64,000 bases of DNA, taken from the NCBI GenBank assembly GCA_004293165.1, contig RDYL01000003.1:186001-250000 (forward strand), written 5' to 3'. Made by a program: the position numbers and the translations under genes. The notes beneath the pieces are model-generated. The model ran no database searches, had not been told where the DNA came from, and saw only the letters and a program-made list of their open reading frames with translations. Below are positions 1 to 7,772 of this stretch, one piece after another (positions within the stretch are counted from its first letter, which is position 1; every line of letters starts with the position of its first letter). The stretch comes from Flavobacteriia bacterium. GTDB lineage: Bacteria > Bacteroidota > Bacteroidia > Flavobacteriales > Flavobacteriaceae.

Positions 1-2
1 TC

Positions 3-476
3 AAAATTCCTGCAGGTGTTGTAGACGGAATGCAGTTAAAAGTAGCAAACAAAGGGAATGAAGCGCCAGGAAGCAATAGTATTCCAGGGGATTTAATTGT
101 TGCTATTGAAGAAATTGAACATGAATTCTTAAAGCGTGAAGGCGAAAATTTACATTATGATTTATACATCAGTTTTGCAGAAGCAGCATTAGGAGTTTCT
201 AAAGAAATTGATACCGTTTCAGGAAAAGTACGTATCAAATTAGAAGAAGGAATTCAATCGGGTAAAATTTTACGTTTGAAAGGTAAAGGTGTACCAAGTA
301 TTAATGCTTATGGAAATGGCGATTTGTTAGTTCATGTGAACGTATGGACGCCAAAGACATTAAACAAAGAGCAAAAGCATTTTTTTGAAAAAATGCTTAC
401 CGATGAAAACTTCATTCCTAGACCTGAGAAATCAGATAAATCTTTTTTTGAAAAAGTTAAAGATATGTTTTCATAA
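3..476 (+). CDS. DnaJ/CbpA-type co-chaperone, C-terminal part (partial at window edge)
   Basis: The reading frame is open from the first bases of the window (KIPAGVVDGMQLKV...), so the true start lies upstream; the first ATG at 30 is internal. The visible part is the second DnaJ C-terminal beta-domain: the IPAGVVDGM strand, the GDLIVAIEEIEHEFLKREG hinge, the LYISFAEAALG segment and KGKGVPS, followed by a short tail. This region binds client protein and hands it to DnaK (Hsp70). The J domain and any zinc-finger region are outside the window, so full DnaJ cannot be told from CbpA here. The gene ends 25 bases before a strong hairpin terminator. Family identity is secure; the exact name is not. 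Confidence 0.85.
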   Translation, partial: KIPAGVVDGMQLKVANKGNEAPGSNSIPGDLIVAIEEIEHEFLKREGENLHYDLYISFAEAALGVSKEIDTVSGKVRIKLEEGIQSGKILRLKGKGVPSINAYGNGDLLVHVNVWTPKTLNKEQKHFFEKMLTDENFIPRPEKSDKSFFEKVKDMFS

Positions 477-500
477 TTAAATATAATTTAATACTTTTGA

Positions 501-526
501 AACTCACTTTTTTAGGAGAGTGAGTT
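501..526 (+). terminator. Rho-independent terminator after dnaJ/cbpA
   Basis: A perfect 8-bp stem (AACTCACT / AGTGAGTT) is followed by TTTTTC directly downstream of the co-chaperone gene. Confidence 0.75.
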
Positions 527-548
527 TTTCTTTTTCATAGCAATTTTT

Positions 549-574
549 CCCATCCTTTAGCAATGAAGGGTGGG
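549..574 (+). terminator. Second terminator-like hairpin before the ABC exporter
   Basis: The stem CCCATCCTT / AAGGGTGGG has one wobble pair and is followed by eight T. It lies between the first terminator and the ABC ATPase gene, so it is either a back-up terminator or a leader hairpin of the downstream operon. Confidence 0.55.
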
Positions 575-634
575 TTTTTTTTGTAACAAAAGCATTTTTT
601 TGCTACTAATAAGTAAATAAAATCAACTCAATTT

Positions 635-1555
635 ATGAGCAATATTCTCGAAGTACAAAACGTAGTGAAACAATATGGCGATTATACCGCTTTAAACAAC
701 GTTTCGTTGCAAGTTCCTAAAGGAAGTATATACGGACTTTTAGGTCCAAATGGTGCTGGAAAAACATCTCTTATTCGTATTATTAATCAAATTACGATGC
801 CAGATAGTGGAATAGTATTGTTAGATGGTGAAAAACTTAAACCACAGCATGTTCAATATATTGGCTATATGCCCGAAGAACGTGGTTTATACAAAACCAT
901 GAAAGTTGGCGAACAATGTTTGTATTTGGCACAATTAAAAGGAATGCCAGAAGCAGAAGCTAAAAAGCAACTTAAATATTGGTTTGAGAAATTAGAAATT
1001 CAAGGTTGGTGGGACAAAAAAATCCAAGAACTTTCTAAAGGAATGGCACAAAAAATTCAGTTTGTAGTTACTGTTTTGCACAATCCCAAATTATTGATTT
1101 TAGACGAACCATTTTCGGGTTTCGATCCAGTTAATGCAAATTTAATTAAAGACGAAATCATCGAATTGAATAAAAAAGGAACATCGGTAATTTTTTCTAC
1201 TCACAGAATGGAATCGGTTGAAGAAATGTGCGATTACATTGCTTTAATTCATAAATCCAATAAATTAATCGAAGGGAAGTTAGAAGATGTAAAACGCCAA
1301 CACAGAACTAATACGTTCCAAGTAGGTATTATTACAAACAATATTGAAGGTTTAATGTTGCAATTAACACATAAATTTACGTTGAATCAAACCAATTTTA
1401 AATCATTAAACGATGATTTAAAATTAGAAGTACATTTAGGTCAGTATAATTCAAACGAATTACTTTCTATTTTGACACAATTTGGGCAAGTAACTCACTT
1501 TGTTGAAAAAATTCCAAGTGTAAACGATATTTTTATTCAAACCGTAAGCCAATAA
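635..1555 (+). CDS. ABC transporter ATP-binding protein (NatA-like)
   Basis: This 306-residue protein is the ATPase of an ABC-2 exporter. It has Walker A GPNGAGKT near residue 38, the signature LSKGMAQK near 132, Walker B LLILDEPF and the H-loop FSTHR. After the ATPase (about 1-215) comes a C-terminal extension (about 220-306) of the type called DUF4162 in Bacteroidetes exporters. The stop is two bases before the start of the membrane partner gene, so the two are translationally linked and should form one complex in the inner membrane. NatA-type systems move Na+ or export other substrates; nothing in the sequence identifies the cargo here. Confidence 0.9.
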   Translation: MSNILEVQNVVKQYGDYTALNNVSLQVPKGSIYGLLGPNGAGKTSLIRIINQITMPDSGIVLLDGEKLKPQHVQYIGYMPEERGLYKTMKVGEQCLYLAQLKGMPEAEAKKQLKYWFEKLEIQGWWDKKIQELSKGMAQKIQFVVTVLHNPKLLILDEPFSGFDPVNANLIKDEIIELNKKGTSVIFSTHRMESVEEMCDYIALIHKSNKLIEGKLEDVKRQHRTNTFQVGIITNNIEGLMLQLTHKFTLNQTNFKSLNDDLKLEVHLGQYNSNELLSILTQFGQVTHFVEKIPSVNDIFIQTVSQ

Positions 1556-1557
1556 TC

Positions 1558-2865
1558 ATGAACATATTATACTTAATTATCAAGAGAGAATTTATTGCCA
1601 AAGTGCGTAATAAATCGTTCATCGTAATGACTTTTTTAAGTCCGCTTTTATTTGTTGGAATGGCTGTTCTAGTGGGGTATTTATCTACTATGAATAAAGA
1701 TTCGGTAACTCAAATAGCTATTCATGACGAAGCAGGTTTGCTAAGAAAAGAATTTAAAAACGACAAGTATACTAATTATACAGATTTGTCTGCATTACCA
1801 TTCAAAACAGCAAAAGATACTGCAAGTAAAAGCTATGAAGGATTGCTTTATATTCCAAAAGTAACTACTGTTCAAGATTTAAAAGAAAAAGTAGAATATA
1901 TTTCAGAAGATAGTCCAAGTTTAGACTTTATTTCGGATGTAGAAGAAGTTATAGATTCTGTAATTACGCAAGAAAATTTAAAGGTTTTGGGTTTTGATGC
2001 AGATAAAATTGATAAAGCTAAAGCCGATTCTTCCTTAAAACTTTCCAAATTTTCAGGAGAAGAAAGTTTAAAAGGCTTAAACGAAATTAAAGTCATCATT
2101 GGAGGTTTGTTTGGTTATTTAATTATGATGTTCATTGTTATTTACGGCAATTTTGTAATGCGAAGCGTTATTGAAGAAAAAACCTCAAGAATTATAGAAA
2201 TTATCATTTCTTCAGTGAAACCATATCAATTAATGATGGGGAAGATTATTGGAAATTCATTGGCAGGAATCTTACAGTTTTTAATTTGGGCAATTGTTGG
2301 AGCATTATTATTCTTTATCGCCTCCACATTCTTAGGTTTGCAAATGGGAGCTTCATCAACAATGTCTCCGGAAATGGTCGAAGCAGCAGGAAATATAGAT
2401 AAAATGGCTAAAATTCAATTGTATTTGAATGAAATTGCGAACTTGCCATTGGCTACATTAATTATTTCATTCATTATTTATTTTATTGGAGGTTATTTTT
2501 TATACAGCTCATTTTATGCCGCAATTGGTGCCGCAGTAGATTCTGAAACCGATTCGCAACAATTTTTATTACCGATTATTATGCCATTAATTTTAGGCGT
2601 TTATATCGGATTTTTTACTGTTATTAACGACCCGCATGGAACAATAGCTACAGTTTTTTCTATTATTCCATTAACCTCGCCAATTGTCATGCTAATGCGT
2701 ATTCCTTTTGGTGTGCCATTATGGCAATTAGCACTTTCTATAGTTTTATTGTACGGAACGTTTATCTTTGTAGTCTGGTTTGCGGCAAAAATCTACCGAG
2801 TAGGTATTTTAATGTATGGAAAAAAACCAACTTGGAAAGAATTATATAAATGGTTGAAATATTAA
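1558..2865 (+). CDS. ABC-2 type transporter permease (NatB-like)
   Basis: This 435-residue membrane subunit partners the ATPase just upstream. An N-terminal transmembrane segment (about 22-45) is followed by a large extracytoplasmic domain (about 50-175) and then five or more hydrophobic helices in the C-terminal half. The stretch RSVIEEKTSRIIEIIISSVK near residue 202 is the conserved cytoplasmic coupling segment of ABC2_membrane_3 / NatB-like permeases. The gene follows the ATPase by two bases, as usual for these pairs. Substrate is unknown. Confidence 0.88.
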   Translation: MNILYLIIKREFIAKVRNKSFIVMTFLSPLLFVGMAVLVGYLSTMNKDSVTQIAIHDEAGLLRKEFKNDKYTNYTDLSALPFKTAKDTASKSYEGLLYIPKVTTVQDLKEKVEYISEDSPSLDFISDVEEVIDSVITQENLKVLGFDADKIDKAKADSSLKLSKFSGEESLKGLNEIKVIIGGLFGYLIMMFIVIYGNFVMRSVIEEKTSRIIEIIISSVKPYQLMMGKIIGNSLAGILQFLIWAIVGALLFFIASTFLGLQMGASSTMSPEMVEAAGNIDKMAKIQLYLNEIANLPLATLIISFIIYFIGGYFLYSSFYAAIGAAVDSETDSQQFLLPIIMPLILGVYIGFFTVINDPHGTIATVFSIIPLTSPIVMLMRIPFGVPLWQLALSIVLLYGTFIFVVWFAAKIYRVGILMYGKKPTWKELYKWLKY

Positions 2866-2866
2866 A

Positions 2867-2903
2867 AGAGGTTAAGAGTTTGTAGTTTAGGAGTTTAAAA
2901 GTT
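2867..2903. repeat. Degenerate 7-8 bp tandem repeat (..AGTT unit)
   Basis: The gap between the permease and the next gene consists of AGAGGTT, AAGAGTT, TGTAGTT, TAGGAGTT and TAAAAGTT in succession. Similar period-7 tracts with other unit sequences occur in further gaps of this window (4531, 16438, 62013). Confidence 0.55.
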
Positions 2904-2908
2904 TTTCT

Positions 2909-3310
2909 ATGTTTTTTAAAATTTTATTTTATCTTTTGTTTTTAGTAGGTATTGTTTTTACAATATTTTCAAATGTGAAGTATAAAAGTTTGGATAGCAT
3001 AGAAAAAGAATGTAAGCAACAACTTTTTTTGAGTAGAACAAAATTTGTTATTTTAATAGGAATAGTGAATATTATTATACTTATTTTCCTATTTAGATTT
3101 TTTGGAGAATTAGCAAGATATTTTTTCTTGGTATTTTTTTTATTTTGGAGTTTATTTGATTTTTTTGATTCTAAAAATAAAATCGAAATTATGAAAGAGA
3201 ATAATTTTTCAAGTAATTTTTTAAGTGAATACAAATTATCGACAAGTTACCAAACTATTGGTTTGTTTTGCTTTTTCATTTTAATTGTAATGGCTTTTTT
3301 TAAAAATTAA
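2909..3310 (+). CDS. Small hypothetical membrane protein
   Basis: This 133-residue protein is not recognised. It has hydrophobic segments at about 1-20, 47-65, 70-87 and 113-131, which suggests four membrane helices, with lysine-rich loops. Base composition is extremely AT-rich (runs of T for Phe), but the frame is uninterrupted and sits between two co-directional genes with short gaps (43 and 23 bases). An overlapping minus-strand frame is less plausible because the plus-strand product has a clean membrane pattern. No function can be assigned. Confidence 0.5.
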   Translation: MFFKILFYLLFLVGIVFTIFSNVKYKSLDSIEKECKQQLFLSRTKFVILIGIVNIIILIFLFRFFGELARYFFLVFFLFWSLFDFFDSKNKIEIMKENNFSSNFLSEYKLSTSYQTIGLFCFFILIVMAFFKN

Positions 3311-3333
3311 TTAGTGTATAGATTAAATAAAAA

Positions 3334-4497
3334 ATGAGTAAAATCCTTATCATAGAAGACGAAGCAGCAATTCGAAGAGTATTGACTAAAATACTTTCCG
3401 AAGAAAATGATTCGTATAAAGTTGAAGAAGCAGAAGATGGTTTACAAGGAATCGAAAAAGTTAAAAATGAGGATTATGATTTAATTCTTTGCGATATCAA
3501 AATGCCAAAAATGGATGGTGTTGAGGTATTAGAAGCCGTAAAAAAAATAAAACCTGAAATTCCAATGGTCATGATATCAGGTCATGGCGATTTGGAAACC
3601 GCAATAAATACTATGCGTTTAGGTGCTTTTGATTACATTTCAAAACCGCCCGATTTGAATCGTTTATTGAATACGGTTCGAAATGCATTAGATAAAAAAC
3701 AATTGGTTGTAGAGAACAAAATCTTGAAAAAGAAAGTCTCTAAAAACTATGAAATGATAGGTAATAGTGAGGCAATTAATCATATCAAAACGATGATTGA
3801 TAAAGTTGCTCCAACTGATGCCCGAGTTTTAATCACGGGACCAAACGGAACTGGAAAAGAGTTAGTAGCACATCAATTACATGAAAGAAGCGAGCGTTGC
3901 AATGCTCCAATAATCGAGGTAAACTGTGCGGCAATTCCTTCTGAATTAATTGAAAGTGAATTATTTGGTCATGTAAAAGGTGCTTTTACTTCAGCGGTTA
4001 AAGATAGAGCAGGAAAGTTTGAAGCTGCAGATGGCGGAACCATTTTTTTAGACGAAATTGGCGACATGAGTTTATCTGCTCAAGCCAAAGTTTTACGCGC
4101 TTTACAAGAAAATTTAATTCAACGAGTTGGTGCAGATAAAGATATTAAAGTTAATGTTCGAGTTGTTGCAGCGACGAATAAGGATTTAAAAAAGGAAATC
4201 CAAGAAGGAAGATTCAGAGAAGATTTATATCATAGATTAGCTGTAATTTTAATCAAAGTTCCCGCTTTAAATGACAGAAGAGAAGATATTCCAGAGTTGA
4301 TAGCGCATTTTGCATCTAAAATCGCATCAGAACAAGGAAATACACAAAAATCATTTTCCAAAACAGCTATTAAACTATTACAAGAATACGATTGGACAGG
4401 AAACATACGTGAGTTACGAAATGTAGTAGAGCGCCTAATTATTCTAGGTGGAGCCGAAATTTCAGAACAAGACGTGCAACTATTTGCGAGTAAATAA
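3334..4497 (+). CDS. Sigma-54-dependent-type response regulator lacking a DNA-binding domain
   Basis: This 387-residue protein has an N-terminal receiver domain (about 1-120; phospho-acceptor D54 in LCDIKMPK) and an AAA+ sigma-54 interaction domain (about 140-375) with Walker A GPNGTGKE, Walker B GGTIFLDEIGDM and the arginine-finger region FREDLYHRL. The sigma-54 contact loop reads GAFTSA instead of the usual GAFTGA. The chain stops right after the AAA+ lid (WTGNIRELRNVVERL...), so the Fis-type helix-turn-helix of NtrC is absent. By family knowledge it should remodel sigma-54 RNA polymerase after phosphorylation, probably from solution or through a partner. No histidine kinase gene is adjacent. 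Confidence 0.88.
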   Translation: MSKILIIEDEAAIRRVLTKILSEENDSYKVEEAEDGLQGIEKVKNEDYDLILCDIKMPKMDGVEVLEAVKKIKPEIPMVMISGHGDLETAINTMRLGAFDYISKPPDLNRLLNTVRNALDKKQLVVENKILKKKVSKNYEMIGNSEAINHIKTMIDKVAPTDARVLITGPNGTGKELVAHQLHERSERCNAPIIEVNCAAIPSELIESELFGHVKGAFTSAVKDRAGKFEAADGGTIFLDEIGDMSLSAQAKVLRALQENLIQRVGADKDIKVNVRVVAATNKDLKKEIQEGRFREDLYHRLAVILIKVPALNDRREDIPELIAHFASKIASEQGNTQKSFSKTAIKLLQEYDWTGNIRELRNVVERLIILGGAEISEQDVQLFASK

Positions 4498-4530
4498 TAT
4501 CAAGTGAAGAGAGATTTGAAAATAGTTTGC

Positions 4531-4565
4531 TAATTACTAATCACTCTTCACTAATTACTAAATAA
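4531..4565. repeat. Period-7 intergenic tandem repeat
   Basis: The gap before the helicase-like gene reads TAATTAC, TAATCAC, TCTTCAC, TAATTAC, TAAATAA as consecutive heptamers ending next to the start codon. It has the same 7-base period as the tracts near 2867, 16438 and 62013. Confidence 0.6.
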
Positions 4566-4567
4566 AA

Positions 4568-5182
4568 ATGCAATTAAAAAAAATAAATCCCAACCTTCAG
4601 AAAGCGTTAATTGAAAATGACTTTATTGAAGCGAATGAGTTACAACAAGAGACATTTTCAACCATTAAAAGTGGGGTTGATGCGGTTATTCAGTCACTTA
4701 GTGGTTCAGGAAAAACAACAACTATTTTATTGAATGTAATTCAAAGAATGGAAAAACCAGTGGGCGAAAGTACCCGTGCTTTGGTTTTGGTTCAGGACAA
4801 AGAAAAAGTTTTGGAAGCTGTTGAGCAATTCAAAAAGTTAAACCATTACACTAATTTACGTGTTTTTGGAGTACATGAAAAAGGCGATATGGATTACGAT
4901 AAGAATCAAATTTCGTTAGGAATGGATGTTTTGATTGGAACACCTATTCGCATCAATGAAATGTTTTCTTCAGCTGGATTTAACATGAATACAATTAAAA
5001 TGTTTGTGGTAGATGATGTGGAAGAAATGTTACGCAAGCGTGAAGATTCTATTATACAAAGACTTTCTATGAGTGCCGAAAAAACACAACGTTTGTTTTT
5101 TTGTTCTCAAATCACAGAAAGAGTCGAAATTTTAGCGGATAGAATAATGATTGAACCACTTTTCTTCGAATCAGAAGATTAG
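4568..5182 (+). CDS. Half-size DEAD-box helicase-like protein with degenerate motifs
   Basis: This 204-residue protein corresponds to only the first RecA-like domain of a DEAD-box RNA helicase. It keeps a Q-motif-like start (ANELQQETF), Walker A SLSGSGKT (K49) and a GTPIRI motif Ib-like segment. Motif II reads DDVE (149-152) instead of DEAD, and the SAT motif is replaced by CSQ. The second RecA domain, with the arginine fingers, is absent, and the protein ends cleanly with a stop. It may bind ATP or RNA as an accessory factor; helicase activity is unlikely from the motifs. It is followed after 14 bases by a DUF2007 gene, so the two probably share a transcript. Confidence 0.75.
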   Translation: MQLKKINPNLQKALIENDFIEANELQQETFSTIKSGVDAVIQSLSGSGKTTTILLNVIQRMEKPVGESTRALVLVQDKEKVLEAVEQFKKLNHYTNLRVFGVHEKGDMDYDKNQISLGMDVLIGTPIRINEMFSSAGFNMNTIKMFVVDDVEEMLRKREDSIIQRLSMSAEKTQRLFFCSQITERVEILADRIMIEPLFFESED

Positions 5183-5196
5183 TTAAAAAGAGCAAT

Positions 5197-5415
5197 ATGG
5201 GAATAATGAAAGTATTTTCGGGAAGTGAAATTCTTGCCGATGCCTTGAAACAAAAAATTGAGGCAGTAGGAGTAGAGGTTGTTAAAAAAGACAACTTACA
5301 ATCGGCTCGAATGGCCGGATTTGGTTCTTCAGATTTAGCTGTTGAATTATTTGTAGACGAGCGTTACTATGGTAAAATTAGTCCCGTTTTAGAAGAATTT
5401 CGAATGAGTCTATAA
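5197..5415 (+). CDS. DUF2007-family small protein
   Basis: This 72-residue protein matches the small 'putative signal transducing protein' family DUF2007: an N-terminal strand (MKVFSG) and helix with SEILADALKQKIEAVGVEV, then a second half with DLAVELFVDERYYGKISPVLEEF. An in-frame ATG nine bases downstream (MKVF...) is an equally possible start. It lies 14 bases after the helicase-like gene and is followed by a shared bidirectional terminator. Biochemical function is unknown for the family. Confidence 0.7.
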   Translation: MGIMKVFSGSEILADALKQKIEAVGVEVVKKDNLQSARMAGFGSSDLAVELFVDERYYGKISPVLEEFRMSL

Positions 5416-5442
5416 ACGACTCTTCAACACACTATAAAAAAG

Positions 5443-5466
5443 AAGCTCCTGAATTTTCAGGAGCTT
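5443..5466. terminator. Bidirectional terminator between convergent genes
   Basis: The palindromic stem around AGCTCCTGAA / TTCAGGAGCT is flanked by A-rich sequence on the left and T-rich sequence on the right. It can serve both the DUF2007 transcript and the convergent M3 peptidase gene. Confidence 0.75.
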
Positions 5467-5473
5467 TTTAGTT

Positions 5474-7597
5474 TTATTTCACTTGGTCTAAACCTCTTTT
5501 TCGTAGTAGTGGCGCTACACTAGGTTCGGCACCTCTAAAGCTTTTGTATAATTCCATTGGATCTTCAGTTCCTCCTTTTTCCAAGACATTTTTTCTAAAT
5601 GATTTAGCATAATCGGAATTAAAAAGACCATTAATTTTAAATACTTCAAATGCATCGGTGTCCAATACGCCTGACCAAATATAACTGTAATATCCAGCTG
5701 AATATCCACCTGCAAAAATATGATTAAAATAAGTACTTCTATATCTAGGAATAATAGTATTTGGTAAATTAATTTTAGTCATTGCTTCTTTTTCAAACGT
5801 TTCAGCATCAACTGTAATTGCACCTTTTTGTGTATGATATTGCATGTCTAAAATAGAAGCTGCCAAATATTCAGTAGTTGCAAAACCTTGATCAAAAGTA
5901 CCTGCTTTTTGCATTTTTTCAATTAATGCATCAGGAATTACTTGTCCTGTTTTATAATGTTTGGCATAGATTCGCATTACTTCTGGTTCAGCAGCCCAAT
6001 TTTCCATAATTTGAGAGGGTAATTCTACGAAATCTCTCGGAACACTTGTTCCTGCTAAACTTTCATAAGTTACATTCGATAGTAATCCGTGTAAAGCGTG
6101 TCCAAATTCATGGAAGAAAGTACTTACTTCATCAAAAGTTAATAAAGCTGGAGCATTTTCAGTTGGTTTTGTAAAATTACACACTATTGAAACAACGGGA
6201 GCAATTCGTTTTCCATTTTCCATTTTTTGAGTACGGTAGGAGGTCATCCACGCACCACCACGTTTCGAAGTTCTTGGGTGAAAATCCATATATAAAATTC
6301 CAATATGTTTGCCATCTGCTTCGGTAACTTCCCAAACGGTTACATCTTCATGGTATTTTGGAACGTTATTTAAAGTTTTAAATTGCAATCCATATAATTT
6401 TCCACAAACCGTAAAAACACCTTCTCTTGTTTTTTCTAAACTGAAATAAGGCTTCATTTCTTGCTCGTCTAAATCAAATCGTTCTTTTCTGATTTTTTCT
6501 GAATAATATCTCCAATCATAAGATTGAACTTCATCTTTGATTCCGTCTTTCTGCATCATTACTTTAATGTCAGCTGCTTCTTTGTTTGCCATATTTAAAG
6601 CTGGAACCCACAAATCATTTAATAATTTAGTTGCTGTTTCTGGATTTTTTGCCATTGATTTTTCTAAAACATAATCAGCATGTGTAGCATATCCCAATAA
6701 ACGTGCTTTTTCACCTCTTAAATTTGCAATTTTAATAGCAAGTTCTTTATTGTCTTTATCATTGTTGTGATTTGCTCTCATTTGGTAAGCGTTCCAAATT
6801 TCCTTACGTAATTTTCTATTTGAACTGTATTGTAAAAAAGGCATCACACTAGAATTTGATAAAGTAAACATCCATTTTCCAGCTTTACCTTTAGCTTTTG
6901 CATCAGAAGCCGCAGTTTCAATTAGTTCATTCGGTAAACCTGCTAAATCATTTTTATTTGAAATCACCAATTCATAAGAATTTGTTTCCGCTAAGATATT
7001 CTGACCATATTTCAATGTAGCAACCGCCATTTCAGAATTGATTTCTCTCAATCTTTTTTTGTTTTCTTCGGATAAATTAGCACCACTTCGAACAAAATTC
7101 TTGTATAGATTTTCTAATATTTTGGTTTGCTCCTTGTTTAAATTTAAGTTGGCTTGGTTACTCCAAACAATCTTAATTTTTTTAAATAAAACTTCATTTA
7201 AGTTAATGTTATCATTATGTGCAGATAATTTTGGCGCTAACTCCTTTGCAATAGCTTGAATTTCTTCATTCGTATTTGCACTGTTTAAATTATAGAAAAC
7301 GGTACTTACTTTCGCAAGAAGCTTTCCTGAATTTTCCATGGCTAAAATTGTATTTTCAAAACTAGGTTTATCAGTGTTGGAAACAATTGCATTAATTTCT
7401 GCTTCTTGTTTTCTGATGCCTTCTAAAATAGCAGGTTTAAAATGCTCATTTTTAATTAAATCAAATGGAGGAACCTCATATGGAGTTGTGTACGTTTCAA
7501 AAAACGGATTCATAGTTGTTTGTTTTTTTTCTTGTGATTGCATAGAAACAGCACTAGTTAATGCTGAGAATAAAAGTATGGTTTTGATTTTCATCAT
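5474..7597 (-). CDS. M3 family zinc metallopeptidase (peptidyl-dipeptidase Dcp-like), exported
   Basis: This 707-residue protein starts with a signal peptide (MMKIKTILLFSALTSAVSMQ, cleavage likely near residue 20) and continues as a full-length M3 peptidase. The catalytic zinc site HEFGH lies near residue 495 within FFHEFGHALHGLL. The mostly helical N-terminal half and the YSYIWS segment near the C-terminus fit the Dcp branch, which removes dipeptides from the C-termini of peptides, here in the periplasm. The gene is monocistronic, convergent with DUF2007 and divergent from the ABC-F gene. The family call is firm; the exact specificity is inferred. Confidence 0.92.
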   Translation of the reverse strand: MMKIKTILLFSALTSAVSMQSQEKKQTTMNPFFETYTTPYEVPPFDLIKNEHFKPAILEGIRKQEAEINAIVSNTDKPSFENTILAMENSGKLLAKVSTVFYNLNSANTNEEIQAIAKELAPKLSAHNDNINLNEVLFKKIKIVWSNQANLNLNKEQTKILENLYKNFVRSGANLSEENKKRLREINSEMAVATLKYGQNILAETNSYELVISNKNDLAGLPNELIETAASDAKAKGKAGKWMFTLSNSSVMPFLQYSSNRKLRKEIWNAYQMRANHNNDKDNKELAIKIANLRGEKARLLGYATHADYVLEKSMAKNPETATKLLNDLWVPALNMANKEAADIKVMMQKDGIKDEVQSYDWRYYSEKIRKERFDLDEQEMKPYFSLEKTREGVFTVCGKLYGLQFKTLNNVPKYHEDVTVWEVTEADGKHIGILYMDFHPRTSKRGGAWMTSYRTQKMENGKRIAPVVSIVCNFTKPTENAPALLTFDEVSTFFHEFGHALHGLLSNVTYESLAGTSVPRDFVELPSQIMENWAAEPEVMRIYAKHYKTGQVIPDALIEKMQKAGTFDQGFATTEYLAASILDMQYHTQKGAITVDAETFEKEAMTKINLPNTIIPRYRSTYFNHIFAGGYSAGYYSYIWSGVLDTDAFEVFKINGLFNSDYAKSFRKNVLEKGGTEDPMELYKSFRGAEPSVAPLLRKRGLDQVK

Positions 7598-7674
7598 ATT
7601 GAATTTTAAAACGTAAAAATAATGGAATAATAGTATAATAGCAAAAGATAACTATATTTTATGAAATGACGCAG

Positions 7675-7709
7675 TTGCTTTCTTAAATCTAATTTAAAAT
7701 CTATCTTTG
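7675..7709 (+). promoter_or_regulatory. Bacteroidetes-type promoter for the ABC-F gene
   Basis: TATCTTTG at 7702-7709 fits the TAnnTTTG -7 element, with a TTG at 7675-7677 as a possible -33 element (spacing 24, slightly long). It lies about 65 bases upstream of the start codon. Confidence 0.5.
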
Positions 7710-7772
7710 CACCTTCAAAAATTTAAGGAATCACTTTTAACCTTTTAAACCTTAAACTTTTAAACTTACATT

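Noticed and set aside
2929-3234. Minus-strand frame of 101 codons opposite the small membrane protein
   Set aside because: Lys/Asn-rich product of AT-rich antisense; the plus-strand frame has coherent membrane helices and fits the direction of its neighbours.
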